Assembly (NCBI GenBank): GCA_947458545.1
Contig: CANGYH010000001.1
Location: 1,550,001-1,614,000 of the forward strand
Direction of reading: 5' to 3'
Length of the DNA: 64,000 nucleotides
DNA from: Cytophagaceae bacterium
Lineage (GTDB): Bacteria; Bacteroidota; Bacteroidia; Cytophagales; Flexibacteraceae
The notes below the pieces were generated by a model. The model worked only from the letters and a program-made list of their open reading frames with translations. It did no database searches and was not told the origin of the DNA. A program made the translations under genes and the position numbers. Positions 33,585 through 42,923 of the stretch are shown piece after piece (position 1 is the stretch's first letter; each line of letters begins with the position of its first letter).

Positions 33585-33607
33585 GCAGAGGTATCCGTTG
33601 GCAACGG

Positions 33608-35059
33608 CTAGTTGTTGCCGTTCTTCTGGATGTTGGGGTTGCCGTTGATCTCGCTGTTGGGGATGGGGAACAGCACGTCAGTGTTGTAGCTGAAGGGCTG
33701 GTTGGGGTTGGGGCCCGTCTGCAACTGCAGGCGACGCAGCTGGTGCCAGCGGTCGTTCTCCAGGAAAAGCTCGCGGCGGCGCTCCAGGCGGATGGAGTCC
33801 AGCAGGGCTGGGCCTGCCACAGAGCCATCTACGGTCAGAGACCCGGCATAGGCGCGGATGGCATTGAGATCGTCCCGCGCGCCAGCCTCGTTGCCGGTCT
33901 GGAAGCGAGACTCGGCCCGAGAGAGGTACATCTCGGCGATGCGCAACACGGGCACGTTGGTAGGTGCACCGCCTGCAATGGCGGCACCGCGCCATTTAGA
34001 GGTGATCTTCTTGGCAGGGTTAGAGCCGGTGAGCAGGGAGTCTCTACGGAAGGCACCGCCGGTGCGCAGGGCGTAAACCAGTGAGGTGGTGTGATTGCCC
34101 TGGAAACCGATAGAGTCTAGCGGAAACTGCACGGCCACAGGGTTAAAGGCATTGAAAAAGCTAGTACGCAGCTCGCCAGCACCGTCGTCTCCGGTGGTGT
34201 TGCGGAGGCCGAAGATGACCCCACCCGCAGAGTTGGCGTTCACGTTGCGGAAGGGGGCTACGGGCGTACCCAGGGCAAAGCGGCTACCGTCGCCGATGAC
34301 CTGATCTGCCAGGGGCAGTACGTCGGCGTGCTGGTTCATGTCAAACAATACGCGGGCCTTCAGGGCCTGGGCGGCCTCTTTGGTAGCGCGGAAGTCTGAC
34401 CCCGGGCCTGCAAAAGCGGGCAGCAGGGCAATCGCCTGATCCAGGTCTCGGAGCACTTGCTGGTACGTGTCTTCTACTGAGTTGCGCTGACGCTTGTTGT
34501 TGGCAATCGAGGTAGAACTCTCTGCCACCAGGCGCAGCACCGCACCGGGGTTTTGCCCGCGGGCAGGGTCTGAGTAGGGCTTGCTGAAGAAGCGGCAAAT
34601 CTCGAAGTGACAAAGCGCCCGCAAGAAGTAGCCCTCGCCTGCCAACTTATCATACTCGGCCTGGGTGGCTGGGTAGGTCTTGGCTGTCGAATATTGGATG
34701 ACCAGGTTGGCCCGGTAAATGGCCGCATAGCCATCTACCCAGATGCTCTCGCCGGGGTTGTTGGTCAGCACCGAGAAGAGACGGTTGCTCCAAACGTTGT
34801 TGGAGGGGCTTACGAAGGTGAAGTCAATCTCGTCTCCAAACAGCGCAGCCGAGCGTTGGATACGCCCGCCGAACATGCCACCGCCTTGTACGCGGTTGTA
34901 GGCATCTAGCAAGACGGCCTCAACCTTGGCCTTATCATCGGGCACAAGGTCGTCGTTTACAGTGCCAGGTTGTGGCGTAAACAAAAAGTCATTACACGCG
35001 CTTAGACTCAGGCCTATACAGGCTATCAGAGCCAGGCTTATCATTTTGAAATTCTTCAT
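33608..35059 (-). CDS. SusD/RagB-family outer-membrane lipoprotein
   Basis: 483 aa. Signal MKNFKMISLALIACIGLSLSAC with lipobox SLSA-C. SusD features: CNDFLFTPQPGTVNDDLV at the mature N-terminus, ALLDAYNRVQGG-type helix, LAGEGYFLRALCHFEICRFF, YQQVLRDLDQAIALLP, TKEAAQALKARVLFDMNQ and, near the end, VPVLRIAEMYLSRAESRF and RLERRRELFLENDRWHQLRR, closing with FPIPNSEINGNPNIQKNGNN. This is the more usual RagB/SusD type, unlike the SusD-like_2 protein of the first pair. It lies 37 nt after its susC. Ligand unknown; the GH31 gene across the divergent promoter suggests alpha-glucosides. Confidence 0.94.
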   Translation of the reverse strand: MKNFKMISLALIACIGLSLSACNDFLFTPQPGTVNDDLVPDDKAKVEAVLLDAYNRVQGGGMFGGRIQRSAALFGDEIDFTFVSPSNNVWSNRLFSVLTNNPGESIWVDGYAAIYRANLVIQYSTAKTYPATQAEYDKLAGEGYFLRALCHFEICRFFSKPYSDPARGQNPGAVLRLVAESSTSIANNKRQRNSVEDTYQQVLRDLDQAIALLPAFAGPGSDFRATKEAAQALKARVLFDMNQHADVLPLADQVIGDGSRFALGTPVAPFRNVNANSAGGVIFGLRNTTGDDGAGELRTSFFNAFNPVAVQFPLDSIGFQGNHTTSLVYALRTGGAFRRDSLLTGSNPAKKITSKWRGAAIAGGAPTNVPVLRIAEMYLSRAESRFQTGNEAGARDDLNAIRAYAGSLTVDGSVAGPALLDSIRLERRRELFLENDRWHQLRRLQLQTGPNPNQPFSYNTDVLFPIPNSEINGNPNIQKNGNN

Positions 35060-35096
35060 ATGCTATATGTGCTGAAGAAAAGAATGTCTTGAGAAG

Positions 35097-38000
35097 TTAG
35101 ATGCGTACCCGGAATCCGAAGATGAAAGTCCGCGCCTGCGGAGTAGGCAGGTATGGCGTAGAGAAGTTGAGGTTAGACTGGTTGGCGCGTGCGTTACCGT
35201 CGCCGGCATCGGCATAACGCACAACCTCCGGATCCCAACCGGGGAAGTCGGTGAAGGTGAGCAGGTTTTGCCCGATGGCGTATACGCTCAAGCCATCCAT
35301 CCGCAGCTTGCGGCAGATTTCGGCGGGGAAGTCGTAGTTAAGCGTAACGGTACGGATGCGCAGATAGTCTCCACGGTAGAGCCACTGGGTGCTGTTGTTG
35401 GAGTTGGCATCGAAGGGGTTGAGCGTGGCGCGGGTAAACTGGGCGTCGGTCCGGCCCGGCGTCCAACGGCCGTCGCGGTAGCGGGCGGTGGTGTTCCAGT
35501 AGCCTTGGTTCACGTTGTTGAAGCCGCCGTTAAGGTACTTGCCGCCGTCGTCATAAATGGTGTTGCCAACCGAAAACACGGCCAGCACAGAAAGCGACAA
35601 CCCTTTGTAGGTAAAGGTGTTGGTTACACCACCTGCCAACGTGGGGAACGGGCTGCCGAAGGGGCGGCGGTTGCGGGCAAACACAGAGGTAGAGGTATTG
35701 GCATCCAGGCGGATGAGCGAGTCTTGGCCTACGAAGCCCTCTTGGCGGCGCTGGGTGGTAGCCTTAATCAAGGGTACGCCTGTAGAGTCTATACCCATGT
35801 ACTCCATCAGGTAGCTTACGCCCAGGGGCTGGCCCTCTATGGCGCGGCCGTCGCCGATACCGGCAGAGAAGCCGTCAGGCGGGATGCCTGCTGCACTAAC
35901 GAGCTTGTTACGCACCGTCCAGAGGTTGAGGTTGGTCGTCCAGTTGAAGCCTTCTGGGTTGACGATGTTCTTGGTCTCCAGGTCAAACTCGAAGCCGCGG
36001 TTGCGTACCCGCGCACTAGAGTTCACAATCATGTTACCTATACCTGAGCCAGAGATCTGTACAGGCACTGTCAGGATGGTGGTCGGGTTGTTGGTGGGAG
36101 TGTACTTGCTGTAGTAGCCTACACCCAATGTAAGACGGCCTTCAAACCAGGTTTGCTCCAGGCCAAGGTCTACTTGGTTTACCTTCTCCCAGCTCAGGTC
36201 TGGGTTGGGCAGCAGGGTGGGGAACAGTCCTTGCTGACCGTTGTAGGCTGGGTTGGCATAAGAAAAAGTGCCGGCCCAGGCATAGGAATTGCCAAAAGTG
36301 GCATTGCCCACCTTTCCGAAGCTGGCGCGCAGCTTACCAGCAGACAGCCAGGGCAGTTTTTCTTTCACCCACTCCTCTTCAGAGAATATCCAGTTACCAC
36401 CTATAGACCAGAAGTTACCATAGCGGCGGTTGGCACCAAAGTTGCTGCTGCCGTCTGTCCTCATGGCCAGTTGCAGTACGTAGCGGTCTTTATAAGTAAA
36501 GTTGGGGCGCAAGAAGAAGCTGTTCCAACGAGACTGGTCAAGGCTGTTGTAACCTGAAATAGGCACACCTGCTGCACGGATATTAGCATCTGTTACCCAG
36601 GGAGCTACGGCAATGACGCTGGTTACTTGATTTATGCCTGCGTTCATAAATGCAGGATCTGTGAAGCCCGCATAGCTGCTGGTAAAAAAGCCAAGGTCTT
36701 TCTGCAAAAAGTTCTGGACGTTGTTACCACCCACAATGTTCATGCGCAGGTCACCGTTGAGGACAGTTTTGTCGAACGTCAGGAACAGGTTGTTGTTGAG
36801 GTTCATGAAGCTGACGCGGCGGTTGTCAATACCACCAAGCGGGCGGTTGAGGTAGTAGCGGTTAACCGGGCTGAAGAGGAAGGTCTCCAATTGGTTGAAG
36901 GCATCAACGCCAAGCTCGTTGCGTAGCGAGAGGTAGGGCGTGAAGTTGACCTGGGCATACACGTTGCCCAGCACACGGAAGGCGCTGGTGTTGAACCTGT
37001 CTTCGCGCTGGGCAACGGGGTTTTGGCCCGTCGTCGGGATGGTGAATTGCGTGCCGAAGAAGGTACCGTTGGCATTGCGAACGGGGAAGAATGGCAGTGC
37101 AGAGCTTTGGGCAGCACCCAGGCCTCCGTTGTAGCTGGTGCGGACCTGGTCGTTGCTGGTGTTAGAGATGCCGATGGCGGTACCTACTTTGAGCCAGTTG
37201 TTCATCTGCCCGTCTATGTTGGTGCGGACAGACAGACGCTGGAAGCGGTTGCCGTGCAAGAAGCCGTTGTTATCGTTGTAGTCTCCGGCTATGAAGTACT
37301 GTGTTTTCTCGTTACCGCCGCGGAAAGAGACGTTGAGGGTCTGCTGCGTACCGGTGCGGAAGACTTCATCCAGCCAGTTGGTGTTGGCGCGGAAGTTGCC
37401 GGTGTCAGACAAGAAGTAGGCGATACGGTCTTGGCTTGTACCCAGAGGGCGGCTGCCAGGGCCAACGGGCACCCCGTTGATGAACTGCGGAAACTCGAAG
37501 CGCGGCTGGCCGTTGGGGCGGCGGTAGTAAATAGAGTCGTTGCGGTAGCCCTCAACCATGAGGTTTTTGAGGTCGTTAGACTCCAGCAGCTTGAGGCGGC
37601 GGGCCGGGTTGCTAATGCCGAAGTTGTAGTCTACATTAATGGTACCCTTGCCGGACTTGCCCTTTTTGGTGGTTACGATAATTACGCCGTTGGCGGCGCG
37701 GGCACCGTAAATGGCAGCGGCAGAGGCATCTTTCAACACCTCGACAGACTCGATGTCGTTGGGGTTGATGCTGGCCAGCGGGTTGAGCGCAATGGCCGAG
37801 GTGGCACCGTAGTTTTTAGAAGAGAAGTCGTCGTTGGTGATGATGACACCGTCAACCACGTAGAGCGGGTCAGACTGGCCGGAGATGGACTGCTGGCCAC
37901 GGATACGTACCCGGGTGGCGGCACCCGGCGTACCGGCGCTTTGCAGGGCTTGCACGCCCGATGCGCGGCCTTGAAGCAACTGGTCGAAGCTGGGGGCCGG

Positions 38001-38408
38001 TACGTTGGTGAAAGCCTCTGACTTTACAGAAGCCACCGAGCCGGTGATCTGCTTGCGGGTTTGGATACCGTATCCTACTACCACAGCCTCTTGCAGTGTT
38101 TTGACGTTGACGGGCAGCACAACGTCAATCTTGGTGCTGCCGCCGATGGCACGCTCTACGGATTGGAAGCCGATAGAGCTGAAGCGCAGCTTTACGGAGG
38201 GGTCGTCTGGCACGGAAATTGTGTAGTCACCATCAACATTGGTGGTGGTGCCGAAGGTGGTGCCCGACATTACGACGTTGACGCCCGGCAGGCCGGAGCC
38301 GTCTTCGCCGCTGGTGACGCGGCCCGATACGGAGCGCTGTGCCCAGGCAGCCAGGCTCACCAGCCAAAAAGCCAGCAGCATGGCAGAGGAAAGTAGAGAC
38401 TTTCTCAT
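35097..38408 (-). CDS. SusC/RagA-family TonB-dependent outer-membrane transporter
   Basis: 1103 aa. Signal MRKSLLSSAMLLAFWLVSLAAWA-Q. A carboxypeptidase-regulatory-like domain (SVSGRVTSGEDGSGLPGVNV) and a DUF4480-style box (AVVVGYGIQTRKQITGSVAS) precede the plug (RVRIRGQQSISGQSDPLYVV, SVEVLKDASAAAIYGARAAN, GVIIVTTKKGKSGKG). The barrel ends with TPQARTFIFGFRVRI. It heads the operon with the SusD lipoprotein downstream. It diverges from the GH31 gene across a 463-nt regulatory gap, the usual PUL arrangement. Only weak -7 candidates were found. Confidence 0.94.
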   Translation of the reverse strand: MRKSLLSSAMLLAFWLVSLAAWAQRSVSGRVTSGEDGSGLPGVNVVMSGTTFGTTTNVDGDYTISVPDDPSVKLRFSSIGFQSVERAIGGSTKIDVVLPVNVKTLQEAVVVGYGIQTRKQITGSVASVKSEAFTNVPAPSFDQLLQGRASGVQALQSAGTPGAATRVRIRGQQSISGQSDPLYVVDGVIITNDDFSSKNYGATSAIALNPLASINPNDIESVEVLKDASAAAIYGARAANGVIIVTTKKGKSGKGTINVDYNFGISNPARRLKLLESNDLKNLMVEGYRNDSIYYRRPNGQPRFEFPQFINGVPVGPGSRPLGTSQDRIAYFLSDTGNFRANTNWLDEVFRTGTQQTLNVSFRGGNEKTQYFIAGDYNDNNGFLHGNRFQRLSVRTNIDGQMNNWLKVGTAIGISNTSNDQVRTSYNGGLGAAQSSALPFFPVRNANGTFFGTQFTIPTTGQNPVAQREDRFNTSAFRVLGNVYAQVNFTPYLSLRNELGVDAFNQLETFLFSPVNRYYLNRPLGGIDNRRVSFMNLNNNLFLTFDKTVLNGDLRMNIVGGNNVQNFLQKDLGFFTSSYAGFTDPAFMNAGINQVTSVIAVAPWVTDANIRAAGVPISGYNSLDQSRWNSFFLRPNFTYKDRYVLQLAMRTDGSSNFGANRRYGNFWSIGGNWIFSEEEWVKEKLPWLSAGKLRASFGKVGNATFGNSYAWAGTFSYANPAYNGQQGLFPTLLPNPDLSWEKVNQVDLGLEQTWFEGRLTLGVGYYSKYTPTNNPTTILTVPVQISGSGIGNMIVNSSARVRNRGFEFDLETKNIVNPEGFNWTTNLNLWTVRNKLVSAAGIPPDGFSAGIGDGRAIEGQPLGVSYLMEYMGIDSTGVPLIKATTQRRQEGFVGQDSLIRLDANTSTSVFARNRRPFGSPFPTLAGGVTNTFTYKGLSLSVLAVFSVGNTIYDDGGKYLNGGFNNVNQGYWNTTARYRDGRWTPGRTDAQFTRATLNPFDANSNNSTQWLYRGDYLRIRTVTLNYDFPAEICRKLRMDGLSVYAIGQNLLTFTDFPGWDPEVVRYADAGDGNARANQSNLNFSTPYLPTPQARTFIFGFRVRI

Positions 38409-38871
38409 GCAGGAGGGTGTAGAGGAGAGAGAAAAAGGTTAAGATGGAATGGCGCACAACTGCCCGGGCAAATACCTAAGCCAAGGCCAAGGCATGCCTT
38501 TGCAGAATGCAGTATGCTTGTTGGCAGACGCAGGCACAGGGATGCCGTGTATATGCCTGGCCGTGCCGCAAGGGGCACCGGCTGGGCAAGCAACGTCTGT
38601 TAAAATAGTGTGTTAGGCCTCGCTATGGCTGGGGCGCCGGGCTTGCCAGCGCTTGGCAGCGGCTGGGGCGCAACGCGGGCACAATAGGATTCCGCTTCAA
38701 ATATTGGAAACATGGCGGCAACTTTCCATACGCCAGTGGTAAAAATTTGCCGGTGACTGGTAAGTGCCTCTTGGCAGCCACGTACGGTTGCCTGCAAGCG
38801 GCTGGCGGTAGGTAACTTGCCACGGCAAACCATCTCTCCTCAACGTTTACACCCCAGCCATTCTCTTGACT
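38409..38871. other. Divergent regulatory region between susC and the GH31 gene
   Basis: 463 nt, no credible gene. An inverted repeat TGGAAA-N12-TTTCCA lies at 38705-38728 and could be an operator. Several GCAA/TTGC-rich stretches occur (38730-38830), and AAAATTTG at 38744-38751 resembles a -7 element. No regulator gene is adjacent, so the controller of this locus is not visible. Confidence 0.35.
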
Positions 38872-41358
38872 ATGACTTTCTCTATACGCCGCAGGCATGC
38901 CCTGGCGGCGGTCTTGGGGCTTGCACTGGCCACCCCGGCCCTGGCCCAAACTCCAGAATCTGTAGGCGCGCTGCGCTCAGTAAGCAGCATCGGCCCGGGC
39001 GAGTATAAGCTGGAGGCCCAGAATGCCTACGGCCGCATCCAGTTTTACAGCCCCAGCATGGTGCGCGTCCGCTTTGCCCGCACCGACGCATGGGAGCCCC
39101 TGAGCTTTGCCGTGGTGGGCAAACCCATGCCGACCCGCGTGGCCCAGACGGAGGATGCCGAGTCGCTTACGCTGACGACGGACTCGATGAAGGTGGTCAT
39201 CAGCAAGGGCGCGGTGCGCGTGCGGTTGCTGACGCTTGACAACAAGCCCGTGGTAGAAGACGAGCCTGCCTTCGGCACGACGTGGATCGGCGAGCAGGTG
39301 ACGACCTACAAGAAGCTGCAGCCCGAGGAGCGCTTCATTGGCTTGGGCGAGAAAACCGGCCCCCTGAACCGCCGCGGCGAGGGCTACACCAACTGGAACA
39401 CAGACGCATTTGGCTACGGCGCCGGGCAAGACCCCATCTACCAGAGCATTCCCTTCTACATGGGGCTGCACAGCGGCTTGCAGTATGGCGTGTTTATGGA
39501 CAATAGCCACAAGAGCCACTTCATCTTCGGGGCCAGCAACGAGCGCTTCAGCAGCTATACGGCCGAGGCGGGCGAGATGGACTACTACTTGATCTACCAC
39601 AAGTCTGTGGCCAAGATCATCGAGAGTTACACCTACCTGACGGGCCGTATGCCCCTGCCGCCCCTGTGGGGCCTGGGCCTGCAGCAGGCTCGCTACAGCT
39701 ATTACCCCGAGTCTGAGGTGCGTACGCTGGCCAAGACCTTCCGCGACAAGCAGATACCGGCCGATGCCATCGTGCTGGACATCCACTACATGGATGCCTA
39801 CAAGATCTTTACCTGGGACAAGAGCCGTTTCTCGGAACCCAAGCGCCTGACCAGCGACCTGAAAGACCTGGGCTTCCATACGGTTACCATCCATGACCCA
39901 GGCATCAAGGTAGAGCCTGGCTACCGCGGCTACGACGACGGCGTAAAGGCCGACATCTTCGCCAAGTACCCCGATGGCAAGTACCACATCAGCAACGTGT
40001 GGCCGGGCCGGTGCCACTTCCCCGAGTTTGGGCGCAGCAAGACCTACGACTATTGGAAGACCTCGCTCAAGTACAGCTACACCGACCTGGGCGTAGAGGG
40101 CTTCTGGAACGACATGAACGAGCCGGCCACCTGGGGCAACCGCTTCCCGGACCTGGTGAACTTCCGCGTAAACGACTCGGCAGGTAAGGAGTACACCCTG
40201 AGCCACCGGCGTATGCACAACCTCTATGGCTTGCTGATGAGCCAGACCAGCTACCAGGCCGGCCGCGAGCTGCTGGGCAAGCGCCCCTTCATCCTGACGC
40301 GGGCGGGGTATGCGGGCATCCAGCGCTACTCGGCCGTGTGGACGGGCGACAACCGCTCTGAAGACGACCACATGATGGCTGGCGTACGCCTGCTCAACAG
40401 CATGGGCCTGTCGGGCGTGGCCTATACGGGTATGGACGTGGGCGGCTTTACGGGCAACCCGAGCACGGCACTGTTTGGCCGCTGGGTGAGCATCGGGGCG
40501 TTCTCGCCGTTTTTCCGCATCCACTCGGCCATCAACACCAAAGAGGCCGACGCCTGGAGCTTTGGCGAGGAGATCGAGGCCGTCAACAAGAACTACATCC
40601 GCCTGCGCTACCGCCTGCTGCCCTACCTCTACAGCACCTTCTACGAGGCTACCCAGACGGGCATGCCCGTAAACCGCTCGCTGGCCATCGGCTACAGCCA
40701 CGACGCCCGCACCTACGAGGGCAAGTACCACAACCAGTTTTACCACGGCCCCAACCTGCTGGTGTGCCCGTCGGAGTCTAACAAAGACTTTACCCGCGTC
40801 TTCTTGCCAGAGGTGGCCCACTACGACCTCTACACGGATAAGCTCTACCAGCCCGGCGAGCATGTGGTAGAGAGCCCTGTGAAGCAGCTGCCCGTCTTTG
40901 TGCGCGCCGGGGCCATTGTGCCGATGCAGTCTCTGGTGCAAAACACGATGGAGGCCCCCAAGGACACCCTGTACCTACACGTGTACACCGGCGGCAAGGG
41001 CAGCACCTATACCTACTACGAAGACGACGGCGAAACCTTTGAGCATGAGAAGGGTGTGTACTACCGCCGCACCATCACCTACGACGCCGCCCGCAACACG
41101 GTCACCTTCGGCGATGTGCAGGGCGCGGCCCGCACCAAGTTTAAGCACGTGAAAATGCTGGTGCACGGCGAGCAGCCCAAGCTGAAGGGCCAGGCCCAGA
41201 CGTTTGCCTTCGTAGAGCCGATGCCTTTCTTTGACCCCATCGGCGCAGGCTCTGCCGGGCCCGTGACAAAAGTGCGCGCCCAAGTGTTTGCCATGCCTGC
41301 CAGCAAGGCTGAGATTTTGATGTTGGAAGGGCAAAAGCCCACCCCAGCCAAGAAGTAA
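38872..41358 (+). CDS. Secreted alpha-glucosidase/alpha-xylosidase, glycoside hydrolase family 31
   Basis: 828 aa from the ATG at 38872; an in-frame TTG two codons earlier is less likely. Signal peptide MTFSIRRRHALAAVLGLALATPALA-Q. N-terminal beta-sandwich (~25-230), then a TIM barrel with the GH31 signatures WNDMNEPATW (nucleophile Asp414) and AVWTGDNRSEDDHM (acid/base Asp493). Other landmarks: PPLWGLGLQQARYSYYPESE, LDIHYMDAYKIFTWDKSRF, GVAYTGMDVGGFTGNPS and the C-terminal beta domain with TYYEDDGETFEHEKGVYY. GH31 enzymes release alpha-linked glucose or xylose from chain ends, retaining mechanism, here in the periplasm or at the surface. The adjacent SusC/SusD suggests import of alpha-glucan fragments. 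Terminator at 41374-41414. Confidence 0.95.
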   Translation: MTFSIRRRHALAAVLGLALATPALAQTPESVGALRSVSSIGPGEYKLEAQNAYGRIQFYSPSMVRVRFARTDAWEPLSFAVVGKPMPTRVAQTEDAESLTLTTDSMKVVISKGAVRVRLLTLDNKPVVEDEPAFGTTWIGEQVTTYKKLQPEERFIGLGEKTGPLNRRGEGYTNWNTDAFGYGAGQDPIYQSIPFYMGLHSGLQYGVFMDNSHKSHFIFGASNERFSSYTAEAGEMDYYLIYHKSVAKIIESYTYLTGRMPLPPLWGLGLQQARYSYYPESEVRTLAKTFRDKQIPADAIVLDIHYMDAYKIFTWDKSRFSEPKRLTSDLKDLGFHTVTIHDPGIKVEPGYRGYDDGVKADIFAKYPDGKYHISNVWPGRCHFPEFGRSKTYDYWKTSLKYSYTDLGVEGFWNDMNEPATWGNRFPDLVNFRVNDSAGKEYTLSHRRMHNLYGLLMSQTSYQAGRELLGKRPFILTRAGYAGIQRYSAVWTGDNRSEDDHMMAGVRLLNSMGLSGVAYTGMDVGGFTGNPSTALFGRWVSIGAFSPFFRIHSAINTKEADAWSFGEEIEAVNKNYIRLRYRLLPYLYSTFYEATQTGMPVNRSLAIGYSHDARTYEGKYHNQFYHGPNLLVCPSESNKDFTRVFLPEVAHYDLYTDKLYQPGEHVVESPVKQLPVFVRAGAIVPMQSLVQNTMEAPKDTLYLHVYTGGKGSTYTYYEDDGETFEHEKGVYYRRTITYDAARNTVTFGDVQGAARTKFKHVKMLVHGEQPKLKGQAQTFAFVEPMPFFDPIGAGSAGPVTKVRAQVFAMPASKAEILMLEGQKPTPAKK

Positions 41359-41373
41359 GCCCGAATTCACGTT

Positions 41374-41414
41374 GAACGCGAAAGCCTCGGCAGGTGCCGG
41401 GGCTTTCGCGTTTG
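41374..41414 (+). terminator. Rho-independent terminator after the GH31 gene
   Basis: AACGCGAAAGCC(T)CGGC pairs with GCCG(G)GGCTTTCGCGTT over a 4-nt loop and is followed by TTTG. Confidence 0.85.
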
Positions 41415-41442
41415 TGGCTGGGGGCGGTCTTCCACCCACGCG

Positions 41443-41500
41443 CTGGTCCCGGTCTCCAGACCGGGACCTAGACAGCCGATACCCTGCGGTCTCCAGACCA
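41443..41500. repeat. Stand-alone REP doublet related to the RAYT flanks
   Basis: CTGGTCCCGGTCTCCAGACCGGGACC (palindrome 1, 41443-41468), 16 nt, then GCGGTCTCCAGACCA (palindrome 2, partial, ~41486-41500). The order and spacing resemble the inverted flanks of the transposase at 43449-43529, but no transposase is inside. Confidence 0.75.
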
Positions 41501-41507
41501 TTGATAC

Positions 41508-42230
41508 GGAGGGCGTGGGGTGCGGATATGGGCTGCGTAACGCCCCACCCTGTAGGGGCAGACCCGCGTGTCCGCCCGCCTGCGGATGGCTTATGGATGG
41601 GAGGGTTATTAGGTCGTCTGGGCTAGGCTGGCCGCCCCAGGCTGAAGCCGTGGGGCTACTAGTATAGCGACGGCTGAAGCCGCCCGCTTCTTGTTTGCTG
41701 TTTGTGAGGATGTTACAAGCGTTTTTTGTCGGAAGATGTCGGTGGATTTGTCGGCGGGCTTGCAGTTGTAGTGCGGGCTGCTAGCCCGCCTTGCGGAAGA
41801 TGCCCGTAGGCGGGAGGCTTGGCTTGGTTGTCGGATTTTTGGTTTGGGGGTGTTTGCGTTGATTATCAAAGGCTTGCGAGCGGTTTTTGTCGGGGAATGC
41901 CGGCGGATTTGTCGGGTGATTGTCGAGGGGACGAAGGCCAGGCGCAGCCTGGCGGTTAGGGGTTTGAGGGCGTTGCCCTCAAACAGCGGGCTGGTGGGCT
42001 TGCTGCAATGGGGGAAGGTAAGGATAGGGTTTGCGGCCTTGCCCTTTTTGTGCCATGGGCCGGTGGTTCGCCTTCGGCGCGGAAGCGGGACGCTTCCGGC
42101 CCTGCCACTCACCAGCCAGGAGGCTGGCGAGAGCGTGGTGCCGAAGGCTCAAAGCGTTCGGCTTTAGCCGTCGCCAAAAGAGCAGACACTTAGCAGTAGC
42201 CCCAGACTTTTAGTCTGGGGTAAACACAGC
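41508..42230. repeat. Dense cluster of palindromic repeat modules
   Basis: In order: D (41508-41591, GTAGGGGCAGACCCGCGTGT inside, ~85% like 12927-13011); B (41634-41688, GGCTGAAGCC palindromes); F (41712-41757, TTACAAGCGTTTTTTGTCGG then TGTCGGTGGATTTGTCGG), a second F at 41874-41925; A (41766-41800, GTAGTGCGGGCTGCTAGCCC); C (41968-41989, TTTGAGGGCGTTGCCCTCAAA); and a reverse B copy with an internal insertion (42149-42225). F is the reverse complement of 8440-8492. Open frames here follow the repeats and are not credible genes. Confidence 0.75.
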
Positions 42231-42257
42231 GGCGCGCCCCAGCGATAGCGAAGCCCG

Positions 42258-42265
42258 TACCTTAG
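42258..42265 (+). promoter_or_regulatory. -7 promoter element of the pentapeptide-repeat gene
   Basis: TACCTTAG, 24 nt before the ATG at 42290, just downstream of the repeat cluster. Confidence 0.45.
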
Positions 42266-42289
42266 CTGCACCCACTACCCTACCCTACT

Positions 42290-42859
42290 ATGTACTTTGC
42301 CGACCAAACCTTTACGACCATGGCAGACCTGCCCACGCCCTGGGCCGAGGCTGAGTTTGAGGGCTGCACCTTTGCCGGGCTGGACCTGGGCCAGGCCGCC
42401 TGCCAGCGGGCCCGGTTTACTGACTGCACCTTTGTGGACTGCAACCTAAGCAACGCCCGGCTGGATGAAGCGCGGCTGAATAACGTGGCCTTTGTGGGTT
42501 GTAAGCTGACAGGTATCGCCTTCGGGCGGGTGGGGCGGCTGGCCTTTTCCGTCCGGTTTGAACGGTGCAACCTGGCCCTGGCCTCGTTTGCCAACCAAAG
42601 TCTGAAAAAGACGCGCTTCGACGCCTGCCAGCTACACGAAGCCGCTTTTCTGAACTGTGACCTGACCGAGGCCGTCTTTGCCGACTGCAACCTGGACCTG
42701 GCCCATTTTTCGGAATGCAACCTGACCCGGACGGACTTTACCACCTCCGACAACCTGCGGCTGGAGCCTACCGAAAACACCCTGAAAAAAACGCGGCTAT
42801 CTTTGCGCAACCTGCCTGGTTTGCTCACCCGGTTTGACCTGGATGTGGTAGCAGCATAA
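42290..42859 (+). CDS. Pentapeptide-repeat protein
   Basis: 189 aa. Nearly the whole protein is pentapeptide repeats with the A(D/N)LXX / FXXCX pattern: FEGCTFAGLDLGQAACQRAR, FTDCTFVDCNLSNARLDEAR, LNNVAFVGCKLTGIAF, then after a break VRFERCNLALASFANQSLKK, RFDACQLHEAAFLNCDLTEA and FADCNLDLAHFSECNLTRTD. It should form a right-handed quadrilateral beta-helix. The two blocks separated by GRVGRL recall Qnr/MfpA-type two-domain helices, which mimic DNA and protect gyrase, but no resistance role can be claimed. It is unlinked to any obvious partner and follows the repeat cluster. Confidence 0.88.
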   Translation: MYFADQTFTTMADLPTPWAEAEFEGCTFAGLDLGQAACQRARFTDCTFVDCNLSNARLDEARLNNVAFVGCKLTGIAFGRVGRLAFSVRFERCNLALASFANQSLKKTRFDACQLHEAAFLNCDLTEAVFADCNLDLAHFSECNLTRTDFTTSDNLRLEPTENTLKKTRLSLRNLPGLLTRFDLDVVAA

Positions 42860-42923
42860 AGCCCACATCTGATTTACTACGGCCTCACATGGCGGGCTAC
42901 GGCCCGCACGACAATACCCGATT

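Noticed and set aside
38977-40941. 654-codon minus-strand open frame inside the GH31 gene
   Set aside because: Antisense of a GC-rich coding sequence; GH31 motifs are on the plus strand with a signal peptide.
41508-42230. CRISPR array
   Set aside because: Repeats are palindromic, of several kinds, in both directions and at irregular spacing; no regular repeat-spacer units and no cas genes.
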